The notes: a model not told the origin generated them from the letters alone. Counted from the stretch's first letter, positions 1-8,673 are shown. The stretch is 64,000 nt of DNA from Streptomyces sp. CB02056 (GCF_001905545.1 NZ_LIPD01000013.1:186001-250000), one strand, 5' to 3'. A program made the numbers and translations.

Positions 1-678
1 CACCCCGGGCAGGTGCACCGCGTCCGGAGGGAGCTCGCCCGGTTCGACGATCCGGTCCGCCTCGACCAGGGTGATCCGGCCCGCCGCCGCGCAGAGCGGG
101 TTGAAGTTCCGGGCGGCGGCGTGGAACACGCAGTTGCCGTGCCGGTCCGCCACCTCGGCCCGGACCAGCGCGAAGTCCGCCGTGATCGCCTCCTCCAGCA
201 GGTAGCGACGGCCGCCGAACTCCCGGACCTCCTTCGGCGGGGAGGCCAGGGCCACCGAGCCGTCGGCCGCGTAGCGCCAGGGCAGCCCGCCCTCCTCGAC
301 CTGGGTGCCGACCCCGGCCGGGGTGAAGAACGCCGGGATGCCGGCGCCGCCCGCCCGGAGCCGCTCGGCCAGCGTGCCCTGCGGGGTCAGCTCGACCTCC
401 AGCTCGCCGGAGAGGTACTGCCGGGCGAACTCCTTGTTCTCCCCGACGTACGAGGAGGTCATCCGGGCGATACGGCCCGCCCGCAGCAGCAGGCCCAGCC
501 CCCAGTCGTCCACCCCGCAGTTGTTCGAGACCACCCGCAGTCCGGTGGCGCCGGAGTCCACCAGGGCGCCGATCAGCGTGCTGGGGATGCCGCAGAGGCC
601 GAAGCCGCCGACGGCCAGCACCGCGCCGTCGGGAACGTCCCCGACGGCGTCGGCGGGGGAGTCCAGGACCTTGTCCAA
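1..678 (-). CDS. scoA: 3-oxoacid CoA-transferase subunit A (C-terminus cut by window edge)
   Basis: Alpha subunit of a succinyl-CoA:3-oxoacid (or 3-oxoadipate) CoA-transferase, a cytosolic enzyme that moves CoA from succinyl-CoA to a 3-oxoacid. 226 residues are present; the end runs off the left edge. Family signatures visible: VGGFGLCGIPSTLIG near residues 16-30 and VSNNCGVDDWGLG near 40-53. The start is TTG at 678: no ATG or GTG is suitably placed, a strong ribosome site GAGGTGA lies four bases upstream, and the product then begins LDKVLDSPADAVGDVPDG, as relatives begin MDKV. The beta subunit is expected just beyond the edge. ScoA versus PcaI cannot be told from this fragment. Confidence 0.9.
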   Translation of the reverse strand, partial: MDKVLDSPADAVGDVPDGAVLAVGGFGLCGIPSTLIGALVDSGATGLRVVSNNCGVDDWGLGLLLRAGRIARMTSSYVGENKEFARQYLSGELEVELTPQGTLAERLRAGGAGIPAFFTPAGVGTQVEEGGLPWRYAADGSVALASPPKEVREFGGRRYLLEEAITADFALVRAEVADRHGNCVFHAAARNFNPLCAAAGRITLVEADRIVEPGELPPDAVHLPGV

Positions 679-1157
679 GGGGTCACCTCGTGAGGGAGTG
701 GGCGGAGGGGGTGGAAGAGGAAGGGGCGGAGCGCGGCCGGGGTGGTGCGGCGGCCGGGGAAGGTGGGACGGGCAGGTGGGACGGGCTTGTGGGAGGGGCG
801 GCCGGCGGGCTCGGCCGCCGCGCGGAGCCCGTGGCCGTACCAGGCCGGGCTGGGGTCCTGCCTGGGCCGGACCGGGGTCGGGCACGCCGCTGGGGTTGGC
901 TGCCGTCGGACGGGCTCCGCGCCCCTCCACCGTCACCGGGCAGGGGTGGGCACAGCCATGGCGGCCACCCCCATGGGTGGGCGCGGAGCCGTGTCGGCGG
1001 GCCACACCCGGGCGCCCGGGGGACGGCGGCGGGCCGACGGTATGTCGACCGGAGCCACATCCCGACCGGCTGATACGTCGACCGGGCACATGTCGCCGTT
1101 CCCACCGCACACCTACGGTTCCCGCATCCACCCGCCGCACTTCAGGAGTCGGTCACC
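679..1157. other. divergent intergenic region, scoA / liv operon
   Basis: About 480 bases with no convincing gene; a small open frame at 690-1073 has no ribosome site and odd composition. It must hold the promoters of both flanking units. It contains GGTGGGACGGGC twice with a 13-bp period (762-773 and 775-786) and a pair of longer direct repeats at 1041-1091, listed separately. Confidence 0.6.
1041..1091. promoter_or_regulatory. imperfect direct repeat upstream of livK
   Basis: TATGTCGACCGGAGCCACAT (1041-1060) recurs as TACGTCGACCGGGCACAT (1074-1091), 33 bp apart (about three helical turns) and about 70 bp before the livK start. The spacing and location suit a regulator site for the liv operon; no regulator gene is adjacent. 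Inference only. Confidence 0.35.
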
Positions 1158-2429
1158 ATGCGCAGCTCGACAAACCCCTCCAGGACCGCCTCCGGCGTTC
1201 GCCTGGGCGACTCCCTGACCGGCGGCCCGGCCCGGAAGCTCGCCGCCCTCGCGGCCTGCGTCCTGCTGGCCTCGGGCTGCGCCAAGGCCGGCACGGCCGG
1301 GACGACCGCGGCGGACGGTGGATCGAAGGGCCCGATCAAGGTCGGCCTGGTGTACTCCAAGACCGGGCCGCTGGCCGCCTACGGCAAGCAGTACCTGGAG
1401 GGCTTCAAGGCCGGCCTGAGCTACGCGACCAAGGGCACCGGCGCGGTCGACGGGCACAAGATCGAGTTCGAGGAGCAGGACGACGCCGGCGACCCGGCCA
1501 AGGCGGTGTCCGCCGCCAAGGACCTGATCGGCAAGGGCTACAAGGTGCTGGCCGGTTCCACCGCCTCCGGTGTGGCCCTCCAGGTCGGTCCGATCGCCGC
1601 CCAGAACAAGGTGCTCTTCATCAGCGGCCCGGCCGCCGCCGACAAGGCCACCGGTCTGAACAAGTACACCTTCCGTTCCGGCCGCCAGTCCTACCAGGAC
1701 ATCAAGACCGCGGCCTCGTTCATCGGTGACGCCAAGGGCAAGAAGGTCACCGTGCTCGCCCAGGACAACGCCTTCGGCCAGGCCAACGTGGCCGCCGTGA
1801 AGGCGCTGCTCGGCGCCGAGGGCGCGACGGTCGACCAGGTGCTCGCCCCGCCGAGCGCCACCGACCTCACCCCCTTCGCCACCCAGGCCAAGACCGCCAA
1901 GCCCGACCTGCTGTTCGTCGCCTGGGCCGGCGACACCGCCTCGGCCCTGTGGACGGCGCTCAACCAGCAGGACGTGTTCGCCGACACCAAGGTCGTGACC
2001 GGCCTCGACCTGGCCGCCTCCTACCCGCTGTTCGGCCCGGCCGCCGAGAAGATCTCCTTCCTGAACCACTACTTCGACGGCGCCGCCGGCACCCCGGTGG
2101 AGAAGGCCATGACCGATGCCGTCACCGCCGCCGGAGGGAAGACGGACATCTTCACCCCGGACGGCTTCACCGCCGCCCAGATGATCGTGCACGCCGTCGA
2201 GTCCAACCACGGCTCCGCCGACGACACCTCGGCCCTGGTCAAGGCCCTGGAGGGCTGGAGCTTCGACGGCGTGAAGGGGAAGACCACGGTCCGCGCCGAG
2301 GACCACGCCCTGCTCCAGCCGATGTTCCAGGTGCGGCTGACCGGCAGCGGTGCCGCCGCCAAGCCCTCGGTGGAGAAGACCCTGACCGCGGACGAGGCGG
2401 CACCCCCGGTCACCCCGATGGCGGGCTGA
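1158..2429 (+). CDS. livK: branched-chain amino-acid-type ABC transporter substrate-binding lipoprotein
   Basis: 423-residue periplasmic-binding-type protein (Leu/Ile/Val-binding family, type I fold) that captures substrate outside the membrane and delivers it to the LivHM permease. N-terminal signal with lipobox LASGC (lipidated Cys41) after a basic region. The mature part opens with IKVGLVYSKTGPLAAYG, typical of the family, followed by GHKIEFEEQDDAGDP. Start ATG is preceded by AGGAG. First gene of livK-livG-livF-livH-livM-hydrolase; livG follows after 5 bp. The substrate may be branched-chain amino acids, urea, amides or aromatic acids; the sequence does not decide. Confidence 0.9.
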   Translation: MRSSTNPSRTASGVRLGDSLTGGPARKLAALAACVLLASGCAKAGTAGTTAADGGSKGPIKVGLVYSKTGPLAAYGKQYLEGFKAGLSYATKGTGAVDGHKIEFEEQDDAGDPAKAVSAAKDLIGKGYKVLAGSTASGVALQVGPIAAQNKVLFISGPAAADKATGLNKYTFRSGRQSYQDIKTAASFIGDAKGKKVTVLAQDNAFGQANVAAVKALLGAEGATVDQVLAPPSATDLTPFATQAKTAKPDLLFVAWAGDTASALWTALNQQDVFADTKVVTGLDLAASYPLFGPAAEKISFLNHYFDGAAGTPVEKAMTDAVTAAGGKTDIFTPDGFTAAQMIVHAVESNHGSADDTSALVKALEGWSFDGVKGKTTVRAEDHALLQPMFQVRLTGSGAAAKPSVEKTLTADEAAPPVTPMAG

Positions 2430-2434
2430 TCCCG

Positions 2435-3268
2435 ATGCCCGCCCGCACCACGTCGACTCCTTCCGCCTCCTCGGCTGCCTCCGCCGCGTCCACCTCGTCC
2501 GCGGGGTCCTCCGCGTCCTCCTCTCCGGTGCTGCGTCTGGACGGGCTCGGCTGGGCCGTCCGCGGCGTGCCGATCGTCGAGGACGTCTCCTTCTCGGTCG
2601 GCGAAGGCGAGTTCATCGCCTTCATCGGGCCCAACGGCGCCGGCAAGACCTCCCTCTTCAATCTGATCTCGGGCATCTACCCGGCGACCCACGGCAGCCT
2701 TCACCTCGACGGCGCGGACATCACCGCCGAGACGGTGCACGCCAGGGCCCGCCGCGGGCTCGGCCGCACCTTCCAGACCTCCTCGCTCTGGCCGGGGATG
2801 ACCGTCGCCGACCACGTCCGCCTGGCCGCTCAGGCGGCGGCCGGACCGGGTGCCTCGTACCGGCTCTGGCGCCGCGCCGACCGCTACGAGCAGCAGCTGG
2901 CCGACACCCTGGAACGCACCGATCTCACCCACCGCGCGGACACCCTGGCCAGTGCGCTCTCGCACGGGGAGAAGCGCAAGCTGGAGCTGGCCGTCCTGCT
3001 GGTCTCGGAGCCCCGGCTGATCCTGCTGGACGAGCCGATGGCCGGAGTCAGCGCGGAGGAGGTGCCCGCCCTCACCGAGCTGATCCGTTCCGTGCACCGT
3101 GACCTGGGCCGGACCGTCCTGATGGTCGAGCACCACATGGACGTCCTGCTCGGCCTCGCCGACCGGCTCGCGGTGATGCACCACGGCACGCTGCTCGCCC
3201 TGGACACCCCCGAGGCCGTGATGGCCGACCCGACCGTGCAACAGGCCTACCTGGGTGAGGCGTTGTGA
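2435..3268 (+). CDS. livG: branched-chain amino-acid-type ABC transporter ATP-binding protein LivG
   Basis: 277-residue cytosolic ATPase of the Liv importer. Walker A GPNGAGKTS, signature ALSHGEKRKLELA, Walker B LILLDEPMAGVS and the switch region VEHHMD are all present and intact. The ATG at 2435 follows the livK stop by 5 bp; there is no good ribosome site of its own, suggesting coupling. Unusual feature: about 32 residues of almost pure Ser/Ala/Thr precede the first strand (VLRLDGLGWAV), longer than usual for LivG. The stop overlaps the GTG of livF. Confidence 0.9.
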   Translation: MPARTTSTPSASSAASAASTSSAGSSASSSPVLRLDGLGWAVRGVPIVEDVSFSVGEGEFIAFIGPNGAGKTSLFNLISGIYPATHGSLHLDGADITAETVHARARRGLGRTFQTSSLWPGMTVADHVRLAAQAAAGPGASYRLWRRADRYEQQLADTLERTDLTHRADTLASALSHGEKRKLELAVLLVSEPRLILLDEPMAGVSAEEVPALTELIRSVHRDLGRTVLMVEHHMDVLLGLADRLAVMHHGTLLALDTPEAVMADPTVQQAYLGEAL

Positions 3269-4167
3269 CCTCCTCTCCGTTCTCCGCTCAGCGCCCCGCT
3301 CCTTCGGCGCACTCCGCCTCCTCTCCGTCGTCCGCGTCCTCGCCGTCGTCCGCTGCCGAACCCCTCCTCTCCGTCCGCGATCTGCGGGTGGTCATCGACG
3401 GGCTGCACATCCTGCACGGCGTCGACTTCGACGTGGCCCCCGTCGGGGTGACCGCGCTCCTCGGCCGCAACGGCGCCGGGAAGACCACCACCGTCAAGGC
3501 CGTCATGGGCCTGGTGCCGCGCACCGGAAGCATCCGGCTCTCCGGCTCCGAACTCTCCTCCCTTCCCACGCATCTGGTCGTTCGTCATGGCATCGGCTAC
3601 GCGCCCGAGGACCGGGGGATCTTCGCCGGCCTCACGGTCGCCGAGAACCTCCGCCTCGCCGAGCGCGCTGCCGGGAGCGGGAGCGGGAGTGGCGGCGAGG
3701 CCGGTGAGCCCAACTACGCACTCGTCCACGAGCTCTTTCCCGAACTCAAGCAGCGGGCCGGGCAATTGGCCGGGACGCTCTCCGGCGGCCAGCAGCAGAT
3801 GGTGGCGATCGGCCGGACGCTGCTCAACCGCAACCGGTTGATCATCGCCGACGAGCCCACCAAGGGCCTGGCCCCGAAGATCGTCGCCGAGGTGGCCGAG
3901 GTGCTGGCGCGTGCGGCCGAGGCCGTGCCCGTCCTCCTGGTCGAGCAGAACCTCGCCCTCGTCCGCCGGCTGGCCGGAACCTGCGCCGTCCTGGCCGACG
4001 GCCGTACCGCCCACCGCGGAGACACCGCCGAGCTGTTGGCCGACGAGGAGGCCGCCCGCCGCCTGCTCGGCGTCGGCTCCCGTCACCCGCTCGCCGGCGG
4101 GCCCCGGCCCGCCGCCGCCCCGGCCTCCCCGGCCGCCCCTGTCGTCACCGCCGAGGTGAAGCCCTGA
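3265..4167 (+). CDS. livF: branched-chain amino-acid-type ABC transporter ATP-binding protein LivF
   Basis: 300-residue second ATPase of the Liv importer. Walker A GRNGAGKTT, signature LSGGQQQMVAIGR, Walker B LIIADEPTKGLAP and the C-terminal VEQNLALVRRL are intact. Starts at GTG 3265 inside the livG stop (GTGA overlap). Like LivG it carries a long Ser/Ala/Pro-rich tail (about 35 residues) before the ATPase core, and a Gly/Ser insertion (GSGSGSGGEAGEP) near residue 140 between the Q-loop and signature. Ends by TGATG overlap with livH. Confidence 0.9.
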   Translation: MTSSPFSAQRPAPSAHSASSPSSASSPSSAAEPLLSVRDLRVVIDGLHILHGVDFDVAPVGVTALLGRNGAGKTTTVKAVMGLVPRTGSIRLSGSELSSLPTHLVVRHGIGYAPEDRGIFAGLTVAENLRLAERAAGSGSGSGGEAGEPNYALVHELFPELKQRAGQLAGTLSGGQQQMVAIGRTLLNRNRLIIADEPTKGLAPKIVAEVAEVLARAAEAVPVLLVEQNLALVRRLAGTCAVLADGRTAHRGDTAELLADEEAARRLLGVGSRHPLAGGPRPAAAPASPAAPVVTAEVKP

Positions 4168-5033
4168 TGGACACTGTCGTCCTCCTTTTCTGTACCGGAC
4201 TCGGTCTCGGTGCGCTGTACTTCCTGGTCGCCTCCGGTCTGTCGCTGATCTTCGGTCTGATGGACGTGCTCAACTTCGCGCACGGCGCCCTGCTCTCGAT
4301 CGGCGCCTACGCCACCTGGTGGGCCGGTGCCGAGGCCGGTCTCTCCTTCTGGCTCGCGGTGCCGTTCGGCACCCTGGTCGGAACGGCCGCCGCCGTCCTG
4401 CTGGAGCTCTTCCTGATCCGGCCGCTCTACAGCCGACCGCGCGACCAGATCCTTGCCACCGTCGGGGTCGGGCTCGCCGTACCCGCCCTGCTGATGGGGA
4501 TCTGGGGCGCGGACTCCCGCCCCTTCCCGCAGCCGGAGCTGCTGTCCGGCACCTGGCACGTGCTCGGGGCGACCGTCCCGGTCAACCGCTTCGTGCTGGT
4601 GGCCGCCGCCGCCCTGCTGCTGCTCGCTCTTCGGTTGTTTCTCGCCCGCACCCGCTACGGGCTGATCGTCCGGGCCGGCGTCGAGGACCGGGCGATGGTC
4701 ACGGCGCTCGGCATCGACGTCCGGAAGGCGTTCACCCTCGTCTTCGCCCTCGGCGGGGCGGCCGCCGCACTCGGTGGCGCCCTCGGCGGCCTCTACTTCG
4801 GTTCGGTCAATCCCGGCCAGGGGACCGGCCTGCTCATCTTCGCCTTCGTCGTCGTGGTGATGGGCGGCATGGGCTCCGTGACCGGAGCCGCCGTCGCCTC
4901 GGTGGGCGTCGGCCTCGTCCAGCAGTTCGCCAACTACTACACCGGCGCCGGGCTCGGCGACCTCTCGGTCGTCGTCCTGCTCGCCGTGCTGCTTCTCGTC
5001 CGACCCCGTGGACTCACCGGGAGGCTCGCGTGA
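4167..5033 (+). CDS. livH: branched-chain amino-acid-type ABC transporter permease LivH
   Basis: 288-residue inner-membrane permease with about eight hydrophobic segments. The opening GLGLGALYFLVASGLSLIFG and the MDVLNFAHGALLSIGAY segment are typical of LivH-type permeases (BPD_transp_2 family), and the coupling region GVEDRAMVTALGIDV contacts the ATPases in this family. Starts in a TGATG overlap with livF and ends in a GTGA overlap with livM. Confidence 0.9.
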   Translation: MDTVVLLFCTGLGLGALYFLVASGLSLIFGLMDVLNFAHGALLSIGAYATWWAGAEAGLSFWLAVPFGTLVGTAAAVLLELFLIRPLYSRPRDQILATVGVGLAVPALLMGIWGADSRPFPQPELLSGTWHVLGATVPVNRFVLVAAAALLLLALRLFLARTRYGLIVRAGVEDRAMVTALGIDVRKAFTLVFALGGAAAALGGALGGLYFGSVNPGQGTGLLIFAFVVVVMGGMGSVTGAAVASVGVGLVQQFANYYTGAGLGDLSVVVLLAVLLLVRPRGLTGRLA

Positions 5034-6370
5034 GCGCCGAAACACCGATCACGAGCACCGGTGGCCCCGCGGCCGGCCGCAGCGCCGCCGCTCCGGCAGG
5101 GGGGACTGACACCAGCCCTGCCGTGACCACCATGTCAGCAGAGGGGACTGACACCAGCTCCACCGACACCGCCACTGTGGCAAGGGGGACTGACACCGGC
5201 CTTGCCGAGACCCATTGTGAACACAGGGCCGAGTCCGGCGCCATCCCTCGAACGGGTGATCCAGTCACTAATCGCTGGACTGGCGCGCACAGAGCGCTAC
5301 GCTGGTGGCCGATCGCTCTGCTGATCACGCTCCTTGTCGCCCCATACAGTGCGCTTCCCGTCCCGGGACTGCTCGACGGCCCGCTCGGCAGCCCCGGAAG
5401 CCTCCAACTGCTCGCCCTGTGCCTCCTCTACGGCGGGCTCGCCACCGGTTACGACCTCCTGCTCGGTCGGACCGGACTGCTCTCCTTCGGCCACGCGCTC
5501 TACTTCGCGACCGGCCTCTACGCCACCGACCTCGGCATGCTGGAGCTGCGACTGCCGTTCGCCGCCGCCGCGGTGTTCGGCGTCTCCTGCTCCGTCCTGC
5601 TGGCCCTGCTGCTCGGCTCGGTCAGCCTGCGCGTCACCGGCATCGGCTTCTCCATGGTCACCCTCGCCTTCGCCCAGGCCGGCTCGATCCTCGTCCAGCG
5701 CAACCCCGGTGGCGCCACCGGTGGCGAGGAGGGCCGGTCCGCCCCGGCCGACCTGCTGCCCTCCGGCCTGCTCGGGATCGAGAACACCGCCAACCTCTAC
5801 TGGATCGCCGTCGGCTACCTGGTGCTGACGGTCGCCGCGGTCCACTGGGCCGTCAAGTCCCCGATCGGCCGGGTCTGGGAGGGCATCAAGGAGAACGAGC
5901 GCCGGGTCGAGGTGCTCGGACTGCGGCCGTACGGCTACAAGTTGGTCGCCTTCGTGCTGGCCGGCGGACTCGCCGGGCTGGGCGGGGTGGTCTACCTGCT
6001 GCTGACCGGTGGCGCCACCCCGCAGGCCGCCACCTCGGACGCCACGCTCGCGCTCCTGGTCATGGTCGTCCTCGGCGGCTCCGGCACCCGCTGGGGGCCG
6101 CTGCTCGGCGGTGTCCTCTACACCTGGGCGAGCCACCGGCTCGGCGACCTCGCCAACTCGTCGGCCGTCGCCGACCTTCCGGCGGTGCTGCGCGTGCCGC
6201 TCTCCCAACCCCTGTTCCTGCTGGGCGCCCTGTTCGTCGCCGTGGTCTACCTGCTGCCCGGCGGCCTGGCTAGACTGCCTGCCCGCATCCGATCCGCCCG
6301 CACCGGCCGTTCCGCCCCGGCGCCGGCCGGCCCCGGAACCGCCCACCCCACCGGAGGTACCCCCGCGTGA
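5030..6370 (+). CDS. livM: branched-chain amino-acid-type ABC transporter permease LivM with long N-terminal extension
   Basis: 446-residue second permease of the Liv importer. The membrane part starts near residue 90; YDLLLGRTGLLSFGHALYFA is the LivM signature, and the cytoplasmic loop KENERRVEVLGLRPYGYK is the ATPase-coupling region. GTG at 5030 overlaps the livH stop. The first ~85 residues are hydrophilic and Thr/Ser/Ala-rich, contain three copies of a 14-residue repeat beginning GTDT, and have no counterpart in usual LivM proteins. A later start cannot be excluded, but the GTGA overlap matches the rest of the operon. Confidence 0.85.
   Translation: MSAETPITSTGGPAAGRSAAAPAGGTDTSPAVTTMSAEGTDTSSTDTATVARGTDTGLAETHCEHRAESGAIPRTGDPVTNRWTGAHRALRWWPIALLITLLVAPYSALPVPGLLDGPLGSPGSLQLLALCLLYGGLATGYDLLLGRTGLLSFGHALYFATGLYATDLGMLELRLPFAAAAVFGVSCSVLLALLLGSVSLRVTGIGFSMVTLAFAQAGSILVQRNPGGATGGEEGRSAPADLLPSGLLGIENTANLYWIAVGYLVLTVAAVHWAVKSPIGRVWEGIKENERRVEVLGLRPYGYKLVAFVLAGGLAGLGGVVYLLLTGGATPQAATSDATLALLVMVVLGGSGTRWGPLLGGVLYTWASHRLGDLANSSAVADLPAVLRVPLSQPLFLLGALFVAVVYLLPGGLARLPARIRSARTGRSAPAPAGPGTAHPTGGTPA
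5101..5226 (+). repeat. three 42-bp tandem repeat units inside livM
   Basis: GGGGACTGACACC occurs at 5101, 5143 and 5185, exactly 42 bp apart. Each unit encodes 14 residues starting GTDT; the rest of each unit has diverged. The repeat lies in the hydrophilic N-terminal extension of LivM. An inverted repeat CCAGTC...GACTGG follows at about 5262-5283. Confidence 0.85.
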
Positions 6371-7272
6371 GCCAGTCGCCGCTGAAGCCCGAGGAGTTGA
6401 CCGTCCCCGTGCCCGGTGGGGACCTGGCCGTCCTGCGCTGGCCCGCCGAGGACCCGCAGGCCCCGACGGTCGTGGCGGTGCACGGCATCACCGCCAACGG
6501 CCTCGCCTGGTACGAGGTCGCCCGCCGGCTCGCCGGCCGGGTCACCCTGCTCGCGCCCGACCTGCGGGGCCGCGGCGCCAGCCGCTCGGTCACCGGACCG
6601 TACGGCCTGGCCCGGCACGCCGACGACGTGGCCGCGCTGATCGGCGCGCTCGGCTCGGGGCCCGTCACGGTGGTCGGCCACTCGATGGGGGCCTGGGTCA
6701 CCGCCCTGGCCGCCGTCCGGCACCCCGACCTCGTCCGCCGCGTCCTGCTGGTCGACGGGGCGGTGACCTTCCCGCTGCCGCAGGGCGTCCGCGAGGAGGA
6801 CGCCCTGGCCGCGGTGCTCGGCCCCGCGCTGGCCCGGCTGTCCACGACCTTCCCGGACCGGGAGGCCTACCGGGAGTTCTGGCGCGGGCACCCCGCCTTC
6901 GCCGGCGAGTGGACCGAGGGGATCGACGCCTACACCCAGCGCGACCTGGTCGGCGCTGAGCCCGAACTGCGCTCCTCCTGCGTGCTGGAGGCCGTGCAGG
7001 CCGACGGCGCCCAGGTCCTGCTGGACGAGGACGCGGCCGCCGCCGTGCACCGGCTGCCCTGCCCGGCCGACCTGATCTGGGCCGAGCGCGGCCTGTTCGA
7101 CGAGCCGCAGGGCCTCTACGACCACGAGCGGATCGGGCTGGCCGGACTGGACTCGGAGCGGGTTCCGGCCTCGCCGGTGCCGGACACCAACCACTACTCG
7201 ATCCTCTGGGGCGAGGCCGGGGCGGACCGCATCGTCCGCATCCTGCTCGCGGACGCCCTCACCGCCGGGTAG
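6367..7272 (+). CDS. alpha/beta hydrolase, last gene of the liv operon
   Basis: 301-residue alpha/beta-fold hydrolase. Oxyanion-region HGITANG (39-45), nucleophile elbow GHSMGAW with Ser106, and a C-terminal NHYSILWG that supplies the catalytic His are visible. No signal peptide, so cytosolic. GTG at 6367 overlaps the livM stop by four bases, so it is co-translated with the transporter. The substrate is unknown; the context suggests it hydrolyses an imported ester, amide or related compound. Followed by a strong hairpin terminator. Confidence 0.8.
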   Translation: MSQSPLKPEELTVPVPGGDLAVLRWPAEDPQAPTVVAVHGITANGLAWYEVARRLAGRVTLLAPDLRGRGASRSVTGPYGLARHADDVAALIGALGSGPVTVVGHSMGAWVTALAAVRHPDLVRRVLLVDGAVTFPLPQGVREEDALAAVLGPALARLSTTFPDREAYREFWRGHPAFAGEWTEGIDAYTQRDLVGAEPELRSSCVLEAVQADGAQVLLDEDAAAAVHRLPCPADLIWAERGLFDEPQGLYDHERIGLAGLDSERVPASPVPDTNHYSILWGEAGADRIVRILLADALTAG

Positions 7273-7330
7273 CCGGTCCGCCCCGGAACACCGACCGGGA
7301 ACCGAGCAGGACGCAGACCGGAACGCCGAC

Positions 7331-7360
7331 GGCCGGCGGGGGCCTGCACCCCCGCCGGCC
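7331..7360. terminator. bidirectional terminator between hydrolase and deacetylase genes
   Basis: Perfect 12-bp stem GGCCGGCGGGGG / CCCCCGCCGGCC with a six-base loop, between two convergent genes. No T-run on either side, as is common in streptomycetes. Confidence 0.8.
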
Positions 7361-7395
7361 GCCGCCGGTGCCCCGTCCCGCCGTTCCCCGGCGGG

Positions 7396-8673
7396 TCAGC
7401 CCGCCGTGCCGAGGAAGCTCTCCCAGCCGCCCGCCGGCGCCTGGCCGACGTTGAGCGAGCGCAGTTTGCGCAGGGTGGACTGGTCCTGCACCTCCAGCCA
7501 CTCGACGAGCTGCTTGAAGGAGACCAGCCGGACGTCGGGCTTGCCCGCGATGGTCTTGAGGGTCTCCTCGACGGCGTCCATGTAGATGCCGCCGTTCCAC
7601 TGCTCGAAGTGGTTGCCGACGAAGAACGGCGCGCGGTTGCCGTTGTACGCGCGCTCGAAGCCCGCCAGGTAGGAGTTGGTGGCCTGGGTGCGCCAGTCGC
7701 CGTACTTGGCCGGGTCGCCCTTGGTGCTGCCGGCGGACTGGTTGGCCAGGATGTTGTAGTCCATCGACAGGACCTGGAAGGTGTGCCCGGGGAACGGAAT
7801 GGACTGCAGCGGGAAGTCCCAGACCTTTCCGTCCTGCACCTTCTGCGGCCATATCTGCAGGCCGCCCGAGGAACTGGCGTCGTACTTCCAGCCCAGCTTG
7901 GCGATGGTCGGCAGCAGCGCCTTCTGGCCCTCCAGGCACGGGGTGCGGCCGCCGATCAGCTCCTTCTTGTAGTCGAAGGGGAGCGGATCGACATCGGTGA
8001 AACCGGTGTTGGTCCGCCACTGGGTGACGAAGCCGATCGCCTGGTCGATCTCGCTCTGCCAGTCCTCCGGGGTCCACACGTTGACCCCGTTCTTGTCCGG
8101 ACGGCTGGAGCAGAAGTGCCCGTTGAAGTGGGTGCCGATCTCGTGCCCGGCCAGCCAGGCCTGGCTGACGAGCTTGAGCGTGCTCTTCACCGCGCCGTCC
8201 GACAGGTACGGGATGTCGGAGGCGCCGACCGAGTGCTTCGGCGGGTGGTAGAGGTCCGCCTTGCCCTTGGGCAGGGCGTAGATGCCCGAGAGGAAGAAGG
8301 TCATCGTGGCCTTGTGCTGCTCCGCCAGCTTCAGGAAGCGGGGGAACTGGCCGTCCTCGGTGCCGCCGGCGCCGTCCCAGGAGAAGACCACGAACTGGGG
8401 CGGCCGCTCACCCGGCTTGAGCTTCTCGGGCTTGGGCTGGTTCGGCTGCGGGCCGGTGTCCGCGTTGGAACCGTCGCCGATCGGGGTGCCCTTGGGCACT
8501 ACCGCCTGGGTGGGGTCGCCGCTGCCGCCCTGGGTGGTGCTCGCGCCGCCGGGGCCGGGGGAGGGGGAGCCCTGGCCCGAGCCGGACCCGCCGCTGGAGC
8601 AGGCCGCGACCGCGCCGAGGGCCGCGGTCGCGGCGGTTGCGCTGAGCACCGTCCTGCGCGAGATGCTGGTCAT
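7396..8673 (-). CDS. Tat-exported lipoprotein, polysaccharide deacetylase (NodB-like) family
   Basis: 425-residue secreted protein. The N-terminus has a twin-arginine motif SRRTVLS and lipobox AVAAC (Cys25), then a ~60-residue Gly/Ser/Pro linker. The catalytic fold starts at QFVVFSWDGAGG, where Asp100 matches the first NodB motif; the zinc-binding His motif is GHEIGTHFNGH (His182/His186 spacing as in NodB proteins). Family members deacetylate peptidoglycan, chitin or other wall glycans. Start chosen at ATG 8673 behind AGGGGAG rather than an upstream in-frame codon, because it gives the complete Tat signal. Confidence 0.8.
   Translation of the reverse strand: MTSISRRTVLSATAATAALGAVAACSSGGSGSGQGSPSPGPGGASTTQGGSGDPTQAVVPKGTPIGDGSNADTGPQPNQPKPEKLKPGERPPQFVVFSWDGAGGTEDGQFPRFLKLAEQHKATMTFFLSGIYALPKGKADLYHPPKHSVGASDIPYLSDGAVKSTLKLVSQAWLAGHEIGTHFNGHFCSSRPDKNGVNVWTPEDWQSEIDQAIGFVTQWRTNTGFTDVDPLPFDYKKELIGGRTPCLEGQKALLPTIAKLGWKYDASSSGGLQIWPQKVQDGKVWDFPLQSIPFPGHTFQVLSMDYNILANQSAGSTKGDPAKYGDWRTQATNSYLAGFERAYNGNRAPFFVGNHFEQWNGGIYMDAVEETLKTIAGKPDVRLVSFKQLVEWLEVQDQSTLRKLRSLNVGQAPAGGWESFLGTAG

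Noticed and set aside
690..1073. Small gene upstream of the liv operon
   Set aside because: No ribosome site, composition of random GC-rich DNA, and it overlaps the region needed for two promoters.
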